Origin: Fodinibacter sp963800505
Lineage (GTDB): Bacteria > Actinomycetota > Actinomycetes > Actinomycetales > Dermatophilaceae
Assembly: GCA_963800505.1 (NCBI GenBank)
Contig: CAWDBL010000009.1
Span: 186,001 to 250,000, forward strand
Length of the DNA stretch: 64,000 bases
Reading direction: 5' to 3'
The notes below the pieces were generated by a model, which did no database searches, was not told the DNA's origin, and saw only the letters and a list, made by a program, of their open reading frames with translations. Numbering within the stretch: position 1 is the stretch's first letter; each line of letters starts with the position of its first letter. Positions 26,188 to 35,086 of the stretch are shown here, in pieces. The position numbers were made by a program, and so were the translations under genes.

Positions 26188-27578
26188 GCCGTCACCCCTC
26201 CCAGGTCGTTGGGGAACGCCTGCGGGTCGACGCCGCTCGCATAGACGTGGATCTCGGTGGTCTGCCCACCGAAGCCGTCCGGGGCGAGGTTGTTCGACCG
26301 CAGCAGCGATCGGTTGTAGAGGTAGTAGGTGTCATACCCGGACCCGGACTTCGGGGGTGCGGTGAACACGACGTCGTAGCTCTCGCCCGGGCCGATGTTC
26401 AGCGTGTCGGTCTCGTACGAGGTGTCCGTGCCGCCGCGCCCGCGCATGGGGGTGGCGTCGCGTCCGACGACCCGCATCCGGATGCCGGTCATCGTCATCG
26501 CGGACTCGCGGAAGCCGAGGTTGGAGAACCGTAGGGCCACCCGCTCCCCCGCGTTGCAGGTCACCAGCGAGGACTGCGGCTGGTACTGCAGCTCGGGGTG
26601 GCCGGCGGGCGGGATGAGGTCGCCGTCCGGGGCGAAGGTCTGGTTGAACGCGTTCACCGACGGCCCGTTGGGGGCGACGGTGTCGGGGTAGACCCGGCCG
26701 TTGAGGAGGGCGAAGTCGGCGCGGTAGTCGCTCCACTCGGGCAGCTGGATGTGTGCGTCGGCCCAGTGCGCCTCGGCCCAGACCTCGGACAGGAACATGG
26801 CGAACTCCCGGTCGTAGCCGGTCGACCCGTCGCCGTCGTTGTAGAGGAAGCGGGTGTACGTCCGGCCGTCGAACGTCTTGGCCTGGCCGTCCTGGCCGGG
26901 TCGAACGAACACGAGCCCGGTCATGCCCATGTGCACGTGCTCGACGTCCTCGACGTGGCAGTGGTACATGTACGTTCCGGGTTCGCGCGGCCGGTACACG
27001 TAGGTGAACTCACTTCCGGCCCGCACCGAGATCGACCCGGTGGGCTCACCGTCGTAGAACGGGATGACGTTGCGGAACCCGTGCCAGTGCAGGGTGTGCG
27101 CGTCGAACAGGTCCGGGCGCAGGGCCAGGCCGAGGTTGGTCAGCTGCACCCGGAACTCGTGGGCCGGCGTGCCGTCGTACTGGTCCACCCAGAACAGCGG
27201 CGCCGAGTGCTGGGCCTTGTTCTTCTGGCCCAGCCGTTGTGCGTCGGTCATGCCGGTCACGTTGCGGAACCCGAAGATGTAGGTCGTGAGGTCGTCCGGC
27301 GCGAGGTTGTCCGGGTGGAACGGTGCGATGGCCGGCGTGGGCGGCAGGTGGATCCACCCGTCGGTGCCGGCCAGGTACAGGTTGGGCGGAGCGCCGTCGG
27401 CGACCGCCACCTGCTCGGGGTACAGCACCCGGCCGGCCCAGGTGCCCGTGCCGGCGACCAGGGCGGCACTGCCGGCCAGCCCGAGGGCCCGCCGCCGGCT
27501 GAGCCGCGCGGCCGCGAGCCGCGATGCCGCGCCCGCGGGTGTGCCCTGAACCGGCCCTGCGTCATCTGCGTGTGTCAT
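26184..27578 (-). CDS. Tat-exported multicopper oxidase-like protein A (N-terminal ligands only)
   Basis: A 464-residue secreted cupredoxin protein. LSRRRALGLAGSAALVAGTG (residues 27-46) is a Tat signal. The first cupredoxin domain contains HTLHWHGF near residue 164 and MYHCHVEDVEHVHMGM near 205-219, giving HxHG, HCH and a blue-copper-type Cys/His/Met set. The second domain (about 290-460) contains no histidine at the expected copper positions. The ATG at 27578 gives the twin-arginine signal; the reading frame continues upstream through the neighbouring gene's end without homology. The stop overlaps the start of protein B by 4 bp. With protein B it would supply all four canonical motifs, so a heterodimeric oxidase is inferred. 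Confidence 0.85.
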   Translation of the reverse strand: MTHADDAGPVQGTPAGAASRLAAARLSRRRALGLAGSAALVAGTGTWAGRVLYPEQVAVADGAPPNLYLAGTDGWIHLPPTPAIAPFHPDNLAPDDLTTYIFGFRNVTGMTDAQRLGQKNKAQHSAPLFWVDQYDGTPAHEFRVQLTNLGLALRPDLFDAHTLHWHGFRNVIPFYDGEPTGSISVRAGSEFTYVYRPREPGTYMYHCHVEDVEHVHMGMTGLVFVRPGQDGQAKTFDGRTYTRFLYNDGDGSTGYDREFAMFLSEVWAEAHWADAHIQLPEWSDYRADFALLNGRVYPDTVAPNGPSVNAFNQTFAPDGDLIPPAGHPELQYQPQSSLVTCNAGERVALRFSNLGFRESAMTMTGIRMRVVGRDATPMRGRGGTDTSYETDTLNIGPGESYDVVFTAPPKSGSGYDTYYLYNRSLLRSNNLAPDGFGGQTTEIHVYASGVDPQAFPNDLGGVTA

Positions 27579-27640
27579 GGCGTTCCCTGCGTCGAAGGTG
27601 CGGTGGTGTCGGCGTGACGTGCCGTCTCCGTGGTGGCCGG

Positions 27641-30600
27641 TCATGGCGCCGGCGGCAAGGTCAGGCCCGGCAGCGAGAAGGCGTCGATGTTGAGGCTCGC
27701 GGTCGTCAGGCCGTGCGCCGTGCCGTTGAACCACGTCGTCCACTTGTCGTGCCCGGCGCTGGTCGTGTCGATGGCGACGATGTCCTCGTCCTGGACCGAA
27801 CCGAAACCGCGCAGCGACGTGTTGGTGCTGAACGACAGGTAGTAGTGCGTGGCGTCGTACCGCACCGCACCGTCGACCCGTGCCTTGGCCGGGATGCCGT
27901 GCGCTGAGGCATCGAACACCCGCGCGTACGCCGTGCCGTTCCAGCTGTAGAGGTCGGCGTCGTCCGGCGTTCCGATGATCGTCGGCGGGTTGGCCGACCC
28001 GAAGGTGGCGAAGTACAGGACGCCGCTGCGCACACTGATGGCGTTGACGTCGAGTGCGTTGGTCGTCAGGCCGTGGGCCGTGCCGTCGAAGTACACCGAC
28101 CAGGCACTGCCGTTCCAGTACACGACGTCCTCGTCCTGCACGGTGAGGGAGGGGCCACTGGACGGGGTCAGCGTCGTGTTGTCGGCGAAGGAGAGGTAGA
28201 AGCCCTGCGCCGGGCTCGTGCCGACCATGGCCAGCCCGTCGACGTTGGCGCTGGCCGGGATGCCGTAGAGCGCTGCGGTGACGTCGACCGTCCGGCTGTA
28301 GGCGGAGCCACCCCACCTGTAGACGTCCGCGTCGTCGGCCGTCCCACCCGCTCCGGGGACCGTTCCGTTGCCGGCGGTCGAGAAGTAGAAGGCGGAGTTC
28401 GGGGCCGGGTACGGGCTCGGCGGTGGCGGCGGGGTCGCCGCCTGGACGACCTCGTCGGAGCCGGCGTCGATGGCATTCGACGGGCGGGTGTCCCCGTCGA
28501 TGTCCGTGCTGGGGGCCGTGACGCCGCCCCGGCTCGGGAGACCGATGTCGCAGGCCGGCGAGGAGGCCCCGCCGGAGCAGGCCTGGAGGTGGTAGTCACC
28601 CATCAGGTCCGGGGGGACCTCCCCGGCGGCGGTCGGGGTGACGAGCGTCGCGTCGACGAAGGCCGGGTTCTGCCGCCAGGTGGCGAAGGCCACCGAGGGT
28701 GACCAGGTCTCGACGACCTTGGGGTCGGTGGTCCTGTTCGACCCGTCCGGGGTGAAGGCGTGCTGGCCAGCGTCCTGCTGGATCACCGAGTTCGCCGGCG
28801 CGAGCTCGCCGGTGGAGTCGGCCACGCCGACGTCCCACCGGTCGACCGGGTCCGTGTCGCCGTCGAGGCCGATGCCGGTCACGGTGGTGCCGGCCCGGGT
28901 GCCGGCCCGGTTGTTCCACAGCACGTTGTTGAACAGCACCGGCTTGCTGAAGGCCGGCGAGCCGGCGCCCAGCGTGGCCTGCAGCTGCTGGCTGTTCTCG
29001 GAGGTGGACACGCCCGCGGGTGCCGCGAGCCCGTTGGACGTCACGGCAGTGGCCGTCGTGATGTTGTCCATGATCGTGTTGTTGACGATCTGCACGTTCG
29101 GGGCGTCGTTGATGCCGATGCCGCCGCCCTCGTGGGTCGAGATGTTCCCGGCGATGACGTTGTTGTAGACCTTCATCGGGAAGTTCCCGGCCTGGAGGAA
29201 GCGGATGCCGCCACCGTCGTCGTTGGCGAGGTTGCCCTGGATGTGGTTCGCGTAGATGTCCACCGCACCGGAGCCCTGCGAGAGCAGGTCCGGGTCGGCC
29301 GGGAGCGCACCGGCGATCATGACGCCGCCGCCCTCGTCGTTGGAGTTGTTCAGGGTGATCCGGTTGTCGTGGATCTTCCCGTTCGGGCTGAGGCCGTAGA
29401 CGCTGACCCCGGCGCCGTACTCGAGCGAGAAGTTGCCGCAGACGTCGTTGCCCGCAACCTCGTAGCCGTCCGCACCGGCGAAGAGCCCGACGCCACCGGC
29501 GAGGTTGGTGCCGGCGTTCTGAACGATGCGGTTGTTGAGGATCCGCGCACCCGGGTTGTGCTGGCTGCTGTTCGGGGCCGGGATGTCCGGCGTACCGATG
29601 CGGATGGTGCCGTAGGAGCCGCCGTTGTTCTCGACGACGTTGTTCGACACCTGCAGCCTGGCCACGTAGGCGTGCGCGTAGACCGCGCCACCCTGGGTGC
29701 TGATGTTCGGCGGCAGGTTGGTGAGCTGACCGGTGAGGTCGTTGATGTTGCCCGGCACGCCCTGCTGGTCGCCACCGCGGATGTCGAACCCGTCGATGAG
29801 CGGGGTGAAGGCGCTCGAGCTGTTGCTGAACGTCCCGGTGCTGGCGGCGAAGAGGGAGACGACGGCGCCGTCACTGACCGGGGCGTCGCCCACCCAGGCT
29901 GCCGCGTCGACGCGGGTCAGCCAGTCGGTGGCCATCCCGCTGTCACCGGCGAAGCCGGCACCGTCGACGACGGTTCCCTGCACGTAGGGGCTGTTGTTGT
30001 TCGGTCCCTGGAAACCACCGGCACCCACGCCCTGGAGCTTGACCGGCCGGGTGACGACGAGGTTCTCGTAGTAGGCACCGCGCGGGTTGTCGGTCGAGGC
30101 CGTGCCGGGGTACACCACGACGAGGTCGCTGCCACTGCTGGTGGCCGCGTCGTCGAGCGCGTTCTGGATGGCGTGGCTGACGCCGGGGCTGCCGGTCCGG
30201 CTGGCCGCCGAGTCAGGGTTGTAGCGCGCCTCGGGAGCGCCGTCTCGCCGGGCCAGGGATCCCGGGCCCACCTCGTAGACATGGGTCGTGTACGCGTTGT
30301 TGCCGCTACCACCGAGCACGTGGAAGGTCAGGCCGTTGACGGTCTTCTTCCCGTTGCCGGCGGTGACGCTGAGCTGGTACGGGCCGCTCGCGAACCCGCT
30401 GCCGCCCGGGCCCGACGAGACCGCCGGGATGCTCACCGTGATCGAGGTGTTGCTCCAACCGTTCGCCACGACCGGCACCGCCACGGTCCCGAGCTTCACC
30501 GTGCCGGTGCCCTGGGTGTCGCCGAAGCCGTATCCGGTGATCGTGACCTGCCGGTTCGTGCCCGTGTCGCCGGACCGGACGAAGGGCTTCGACACCCGGA

Positions 30601-33600
30601 ACAGCTGGGGCGCAGCCTCGTTGACGAGGCACTGCACGGTGGTCGGGCTGGTGCCCGGGATGCCGATGCTCACGCCGACCTGGGTGGGTGCGAGGTCGGT
30701 CGGGATCGTCACGCCCGGCATCGCCTCGAACTCGGTCGCGATGGTGCGGAACCTCGGGTTGTAGTTCTGGTTGAGGTGTCCGGGCGCACCGGGGTCGTTG
30801 CCGACGAACCGGTAGAGGTTCGTGCAGACACCCGACGGGGTCGGGCAGCTGATGTGGTCGGTCGACGGCATCAGCACGTCGTAGTAGCCGTTGAAGTCGG
30901 ACTCGGCGGTGTGCACGAGGCGACCGGTGTAGTCGTAGATGCCGACCGGGGCGTACGGCACGCCGGCCTTGTCACCGAGCAGCATGGCCCGCGTGTCGAC
31001 CGCGAAGTTGAGGTCGTCGACGATGAGCCCGCGCAGCCGCGACGGCACGGGGACATCGGTGAAGAGGTGGAACATCGGCACGATCGACTTGCCGTTGTTG
31101 AGGTCGACGAGCTTGGTGTCGCACCGGGCCTTGGCCGTGCCCTCGTAGGGCGATCCGCCGATGTCGGCGAAGGTGGCGTTGTCCACCGGGGTCGACGTGG
31201 GCACCGTGACGCCGGCGGGGACGCCGTTGGTGCCGTTGCCGGTGACGGCGGCGTAGCCGTCCTTGGCGGGGACGCCGTCGAGGACGTCGACGGTGTGCAG
31301 TGCGCCGGCGCACGACGGCGGCGGCACCTGCGGGGCGACGGTGTCACCCCGGCCGATGTTGATGTCCTCCTCGCTGGTCACCGAGTACTTCGGGTTGCCT
31401 GAGGCGTCGTCCGGGATGTCGACCGAGACGAGGTAGCTGTCGGCGCTGATCGGCGTGAAGGGGACGTCGGGGTGGGTCGGGTCGCTCAGGTCCTGGCAGG
31501 TGGGGTTGGCCGGGTCGCTGTCGTCGAGCGTCCCGGGAGCCAGGCAGACGTCGCCGAAGCCGTAGTTGCCGTCGACGGTGGCACCGAAGTTCGCGTCAGG
31601 GGTTCCCTGGTCGGTGGGGTACGGCCCGAACTGCACACCGTTGACGAGGGCGGCAAGGCACTCACCGTCAGTGCTCTGGTTCGGGGGTAGGACGTTCTCA
31701 ACCCCCGGGTGGGAGATGACGTTGCCGTCCACGTCCCGCGCCGTGCACCCGCTCGGTGGGCTCCAGTGCTCGGAGAGGTAGGAGTTGAGCAGCTTGCCCT
31801 TCTTCACGGAACCGTCGGAGTCAAGAACGAAGCGGTCGGTCGCGTCACACGGTGTCGCGCCACCGGGGCACTCGATCGGCGCCCAGAGCCGGACCGGGAC
31901 GTTCGGGATGCCGGGCTGCCAGTCCTCGGTCGCTGCGTACTGCGGGTCGAGCTCGTTGCGGGTCGTGTCGTAGGAGACCGAGCCGACGATGCCGCCGTTC
32001 TCCCCCTTGCTCGCGACGTACTTCTGAACGCCCCAGTCCAGCGTGCCGGACAGCCCGATGATGGGCAGCGTGCTCACGTCGACGCCGGAGCCGAGCACCG
32101 TGGTGGGGGTGGGCTGGTTGTCGGCCTGGTAGGTGACGCCCGTGGTGTAGAAGCTGTCGGAGTACGCCTCCATGACGAACCACTCCGACAGCGGGTAGGC
32201 GGACTCGAACCGGTAGAACCCGGTGCTGTCGGTGCTCACGGCGGTGGAACCGCGGTCCATCAGTGAGTTGTCCTTCTTGCGCATCGTCAGCGGGAACTGG
32301 GCGACGCCCTGCTCGCCCGGGTCGCGCTTGCCGTTCTTGTTCGTGTCCAGGAAGACGTGGCCGGTGTACTCGGTCCACCACCCGTTGAGCGGGAGCTGCT
32401 TGAGGTCGACGGCCTCACCGTTCGAGACCGTGACGTTGACGAGCTGGAGGATGTAGTCCTGCGGCTCGTCCCACCAGGTGAGCTGGTAGTTGCCGTCGGG
32501 GACGTGCGGGATCGTGAAGCTCCCGTCGGCCGCGCCGCGGCCGACCCAGACGGCCTGGTCACCGTTGCCGAGGTCGTTGAGCGAGAGCACCGGGTCCGGC
32601 ATCGGCTTGTCCAGCTTGCTGCCGGTCATGCCGAAGAGGTAGTTGAAGCTCCCTCCGATCGGGGGGTAGTACTGCTTGACGGAGACCACCGTTCCGGTGA
32701 CTGGCGCACCGCCGGACGTCGGAAGGTCGTTGTGCGTGTGCACGAAGCCGAACTGCGGGGTGGGCACCGGCTCGGAGCCGACGGTGGCCTCGGTGTCGTA
32801 GCCCGTCGCGTTCTCCATCAGCCAGGTGTCCCAGTCGTGGTTCCCCTCGAGGGTCGTCGTCTGGACGTAGTCCGTCCCGTCCGGGGGCGAGACGGTCGTC
32901 GTGTAGCGGTTCGTCCCGAGGTGCGGGATGGTCAGCATGCCGGTGCTGTCACTGAAGCACTTGCCGCCGATCTTGCTGATCGTCTTGGGAGTGCCGTCGT
33001 CGTTGCGGTACCCGGTGGTCCACGGGATGACGTGGGTGTCGGGGTCCTCGCCTGCGTACACGGTGCACAGCGGGTTGCCGTACACGTCGGTGGTCACCTC
33101 GCCGAGCGTGTCGTTGACGTGGCCCTGGAACCCCTCGAGCCCCGCTTCGCCGTTGTCGATGGCACCGTTGGTCGAGGCCTCGTCGAGGAAGACCTGCGCG
33201 CGCAGGGTTGCGTCGGGCAGCGGGTTCGGCTGCACCCCGACCTCGACCAGCCCCTTGCCGCCGACGGAGGCATCCTCGTCGAGCGGCACGGTGAAGTGCG
33301 TGCCGTCGATCTTGTAGTCGTCGGCCAGGACGGTGATCAGGTAGTCGCCGTCGGGCAGGTCGAGCGAGGCGGTGCCGTTCGCGAAGTCGGCGCTCGTGCC
33401 CTGCCGGTAGATCGGGGCGGCACCCGGGTCCTGCAGGATCGAGGGCCACGAGCAGTCGGCCGGGTAGTTCGCGTCCTCCGCCGAGCACCCCGAGCCGGGC
33501 TTGGGCCCGCCGTAGGGGGCGGACTTGCCGGAGTTGTCGACGCTGATCATGTAGCGGTAGTCCGTGACGGCAGTGCCCTTGGTGACCGTCGTCCAGCCGG

Positions 33601-33901
33601 ACTCACCGGGGAAGTGCGTCTCCGTGCGCGCGGACGACACCTTGACGGTCACGGCGTTGGTGGTCGCCGCCGCCGCCTGCGCTGCGGGGGCGGTGAGCAC
33701 CGGCACGGTGCCCATGACCCCGAAGGCCAGTGCCCCCGCGCTGATCGCCGTCACGGCCCGGCGCAGTGCGGATGCCGTCGCTCCCCCGGCAGCGGTCCGG
33801 CGCCCCCGCCGTCGACCCCTCGGGTCACCAGGCGCCGTGCCCCTCGTGGCGCCGGTCGTCGAGCTCACACCGTTGTCCTGCGGGTGGTCGTGTCCCTGCA
33901 T
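27641..33901 (-). CDS. Very large secreted surface protein: SdrB-like, IPT/TIG and beta-helix domains
   Basis: A 2,086-residue exported protein, first gene of the operon. After a long positively charged N-terminus and signal segment (cleavage near TAPAAQAAAA) come several SdrD-B/CnaB-like domains, clearest in GHVFLDTNKNGKRDPGEQGV. An IPT/TIG domain (PFVRSGDTGTNRQVTITGYGFG) follows. Then comes a right-handed parallel beta-helix of many NNVVENN-, NNRIVQNAG-, DNRITLNN-like turns. The end is two copies of the DDADVYRW/VQDEDVV module. No copper motif or sortase signal was seen. Start choice is uncertain: ATG at 33901 was taken, but in-frame starts exist at 33955 and 33997. The 11-bp repeat array at 34.0 kb lies just upstream. 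It may be the scaffold on which the oxidases assemble. Confidence 0.82.
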   Translation of the reverse strand: MQGHDHPQDNGVSSTTGATRGTAPGDPRGRRRGRRTAAGGATASALRRAVTAISAGALAFGVMGTVPVLTAPAAQAAAATTNAVTVKVSSARTETHFPGESGWTTVTKGTAVTDYRYMISVDNSGKSAPYGGPKPGSGCSAEDANYPADCSWPSILQDPGAAPIYRQGTSADFANGTASLDLPDGDYLITVLADDYKIDGTHFTVPLDEDASVGGKGLVEVGVQPNPLPDATLRAQVFLDEASTNGAIDNGEAGLEGFQGHVNDTLGEVTTDVYGNPLCTVYAGEDPDTHVIPWTTGYRNDDGTPKTISKIGGKCFSDSTGMLTIPHLGTNRYTTTVSPPDGTDYVQTTTLEGNHDWDTWLMENATGYDTEATVGSEPVPTPQFGFVHTHNDLPTSGGAPVTGTVVSVKQYYPPIGGSFNYLFGMTGSKLDKPMPDPVLSLNDLGNGDQAVWVGRGAADGSFTIPHVPDGNYQLTWWDEPQDYILQLVNVTVSNGEAVDLKQLPLNGWWTEYTGHVFLDTNKNGKRDPGEQGVAQFPLTMRKKDNSLMDRGSTAVSTDSTGFYRFESAYPLSEWFVMEAYSDSFYTTGVTYQADNQPTPTTVLGSGVDVSTLPIIGLSGTLDWGVQKYVASKGENGGIVGSVSYDTTRNELDPQYAATEDWQPGIPNVPVRLWAPIECPGGATPCDATDRFVLDSDGSVKKGKLLNSYLSEHWSPPSGCTARDVDGNVISHPGVENVLPPNQSTDGECLAALVNGVQFGPYPTDQGTPDANFGATVDGNYGFGDVCLAPGTLDDSDPANPTCQDLSDPTHPDVPFTPISADSYLVSVDIPDDASGNPKYSVTSEEDINIGRGDTVAPQVPPPSCAGALHTVDVLDGVPAKDGYAAVTGNGTNGVPAGVTVPTSTPVDNATFADIGGSPYEGTAKARCDTKLVDLNNGKSIVPMFHLFTDVPVPSRLRGLIVDDLNFAVDTRAMLLGDKAGVPYAPVGIYDYTGRLVHTAESDFNGYYDVLMPSTDHISCPTPSGVCTNLYRFVGNDPGAPGHLNQNYNPRFRTIATEFEAMPGVTIPTDLAPTQVGVSIGIPGTSPTTVQCLVNEAAPQLFRVSKPFVRSGDTGTNRQVTITGYGFGDTQGTGTVKLGTVAVPVVANGWSNTSITVSIPAVSSGPGGSGFASGPYQLSVTAGNGKKTVNGLTFHVLGGSGNNAYTTHVYEVGPGSLARRDGAPEARYNPDSAASRTGSPGVSHAIQNALDDAATSSGSDLVVVYPGTASTDNPRGAYYENLVVTRPVKLQGVGAGGFQGPNNNSPYVQGTVVDGAGFAGDSGMATDWLTRVDAAAWVGDAPVSDGAVVSLFAASTGTFSNSSSAFTPLIDGFDIRGGDQQGVPGNINDLTGQLTNLPPNISTQGGAVYAHAYVARLQVSNNVVENNGGSYGTIRIGTPDIPAPNSSQHNPGARILNNRIVQNAGTNLAGGVGLFAGADGYEVAGNDVCGNFSLEYGAGVSVYGLSPNGKIHDNRITLNNSNDEGGGVMIAGALPADPDLLSQGSGAVDIYANHIQGNLANDDGGGIRFLQAGNFPMKVYNNVIAGNISTHEGGGIGINDAPNVQIVNNTIMDNITTATAVTSNGLAAPAGVSTSENSQQLQATLGAGSPAFSKPVLFNNVLWNNRAGTRAGTTVTGIGLDGDTDPVDRWDVGVADSTGELAPANSVIQQDAGQHAFTPDGSNRTTDPKVVETWSPSVAFATWRQNPAFVDATLVTPTAAGEVPPDLMGDYHLQACSGGASSPACDIGLPSRGGVTAPSTDIDGDTRPSNAIDAGSDEVVQAATPPPPPSPYPAPNSAFYFSTAGNGTVPGAGGTADDADVYRWGGSAYSRTVDVTAALYGIPASANVDGLAMVGTSPAQGFYLSFADNTTLTPSSGPSLTVQDEDVVYWNGSAWSVYFDGTAHGLTTNALDVNAISVRSGVLYFATFGSANPPTIIGTPDDADLYSWNGTAYARVFDASAHGIPAKARVDGAVRYDATHYYLSFSTNTSLRGFGSVQDEDIVAIDTTSAGHDKWTTWFNGTAHGLTTASLNIDAFSLPGLTLPPAP
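27644..28395 (-). repeat. Coding for two units of the DDxDxYxW / VQDEDVV module
   Basis: Two units encode FYFSTAGN or LYFATFGS, DDADVYRW or DDADLYSW, ANVDG or ARVDG, VQDEDVV or VQDEDIV, and FDGTAHGL or FNGTAHGL. They are homologous to 21824-22550. Confidence 0.75.
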
Positions 33902-34031
33902 GCGACTCACATCCCTGACTCCGAACACCCCCTGCAGGCGCTCGTACTGCGCCATGGCACCCCGGGAGGAGACCCCGTGGCGAGTGATCTGGGTCACTTG
34001 TCACGCAGCTGTGTGGGCCCTGTTAAGGGGT

Positions 34032-34119
34032 GGTCAGGCCACCATCACGCAGCGGTCAGGCCCGGCTCACGCGCGCCTCACCGTCCGGTCATGTGGCGGT
34101 CAGGTCGCCGTCATGTTCG
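34032..34119. promoter_or_regulatory. Eight-unit 11-bp direct-repeat array (OmpR/PhoP/SARP-type operator)
   Basis: TCA recurs at 34034, 34045, 34056, 34067, 34078, 34089, 34100 and 34111, exactly 11 bp apart. Unit starts read GGTCAGG, CATCACG, GGTCAGG, GCTCACG, CCTCACC, GGTCATG, GGTCAGG and CGTCATG. Weaker units flank the array (GTTAAGG before, GGTCGTC after). Heptamers at 11-bp pitch are the known operator form for PhoP-like OmpR regulators and for SARPs. It sits between the lipoprotein gene's 3' end and the start of the secreted-oxidase operon, so it most likely controls that operon. Confidence 0.75.
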
Positions 34120-34165
34120 GGTCGTCGCCGGGTGCGCGCGCCCCCGTGCAGCGGGGGCTGTGGGC

Positions 34166-35086
34166 TCAGGCGGCGGCCGGGGGCGGAGGCGGGTTCAGGG
34201 CGGTGAGCAGCCTGCTGGTCGCGGTGGCGAGCTGCACCGGCGTCGCGGCCTGGTCACGGGTGGCCACCAGCGACTCGACGTCCGCGCGGGAGGCGCGCAC
34301 GGCATCCCGCAGCGTGCGGGCTCGAGCGGCTCTCTCCTCCCCGGGGGCGGCGGCCTCGAGGCCGGTCAGCCGGTCCTCGGCGGCGCTCACCCGGGCGGCG
34401 CTGACCTGCCACCCACCGGCCAGGGCGTCGGGGGTGTTGGTCTGCTGCAGCTGTGGCAGCAGCACCCGGCCGAACCACGCCACCTCGGCCTCCGCCTCGG
34501 TGAGCTCGGTGTCCCAGGCGGCGCGGCGCCGGCTGCGCACGACGAGGAACCCGGCCAGCCCGGCGAGCAGCAGCGCGAGCACGAGCCACACCCAGCCCGG
34601 TATGCCGCCGCCCTCGCCGGCGACCGGCTCGGGGGCGGCCGTCGCCGTGGCGGACGGCGTGGGCGTCGGCGTCGGCGTGGGCGTGGCGGTGCGGGTGACC
34701 TCCCTGGTGGGGGTCACCGTCGAGGTCACCACCACCGAGCTCGTGGCGGTGGGTGTCGGGGGCTTGGTCGGCGTGGGCGTCGGCGGTTTCGTGGTCTTGG
34801 TCGGCGTCGGCGTGGGGGTGTCGCTCGGGGTCTGGGTGGGCTCCGGCGTGGGGGTGTCGGGCACCACGGCGGTCGGGGGGACCGACACCGAGGGCACGGA
34901 GATGGACGGCACGGGCACCGAGATCGACGGCACGGAGACCGAGATCGACGGGACCGTCAGCGACCTCGACGGGGTCGGCAGGGTAACCCCGCCTCCGCCA
35001 CAGCCGCTCAGCAGCAGCGCCACCGTCGCGCCGGCCGGGACGAGCCACCTCCGAGCCCTCGTCGTGCCCGGGGTGCGGCTGTCCAT
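34166..35086 (-). CDS. Lipoprotein with low-complexity stalk and one membrane helix
   Basis: A 306-residue protein of unknown function. A lipobox LLSGCGGGG near residues 25-32 indicates lipid attachment outside the membrane. Residues 40-70 are degenerate repeats of VPSISV, and residues 75-150 are Thr/Pro-rich (TPTPTPT), a probable cell-wall-spanning stalk. A transmembrane helix (IPGWVWLVLALLLAGLAGFLVV, about 160-182) is followed by a charged helical cytoplasmic domain likely to form a coiled coil. A lipid anchor plus a later helix gives both ends membrane contact. The ATG at 35086 is the start that gives the lipoprotein signal. It diverges from the glucosidase gene. Confidence 0.65.
   Translation of the reverse strand: MDSRTPGTTRARRWLVPAGATVALLLSGCGGGGVTLPTPSRSLTVPSISVSVPSISVPVPSISVPSVSVPPTAVVPDTPTPEPTQTPSDTPTPTPTKTTKPPTPTPTKPPTPTATSSVVVTSTVTPTREVTRTATPTPTPTPTPSATATAAPEPVAGEGGGIPGWVWLVLALLLAGLAGFLVVRSRRRAAWDTELTEAEAEVAWFGRVLLPQLQQTNTPDALAGGWQVSAARVSAAEDRLTGLEAAAPGEERAARARTLRDAVRASRADVESLVATRDQAATPVQLATATSRLLTALNPPPPPAAA

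Noticed and set aside
26184..28316. A 710-residue oxidase starting inside the large surface-protein gene
   Set aside because: The first 245 residues are out-of-frame translation of the neighbour; the Tat signal begins at the ATG at 27578.
33955..33997. A longer N-terminus for the large surface protein
   Set aside because: These in-frame starts add residues that do not improve the signal peptide; they are kept only as alternatives to 33901.
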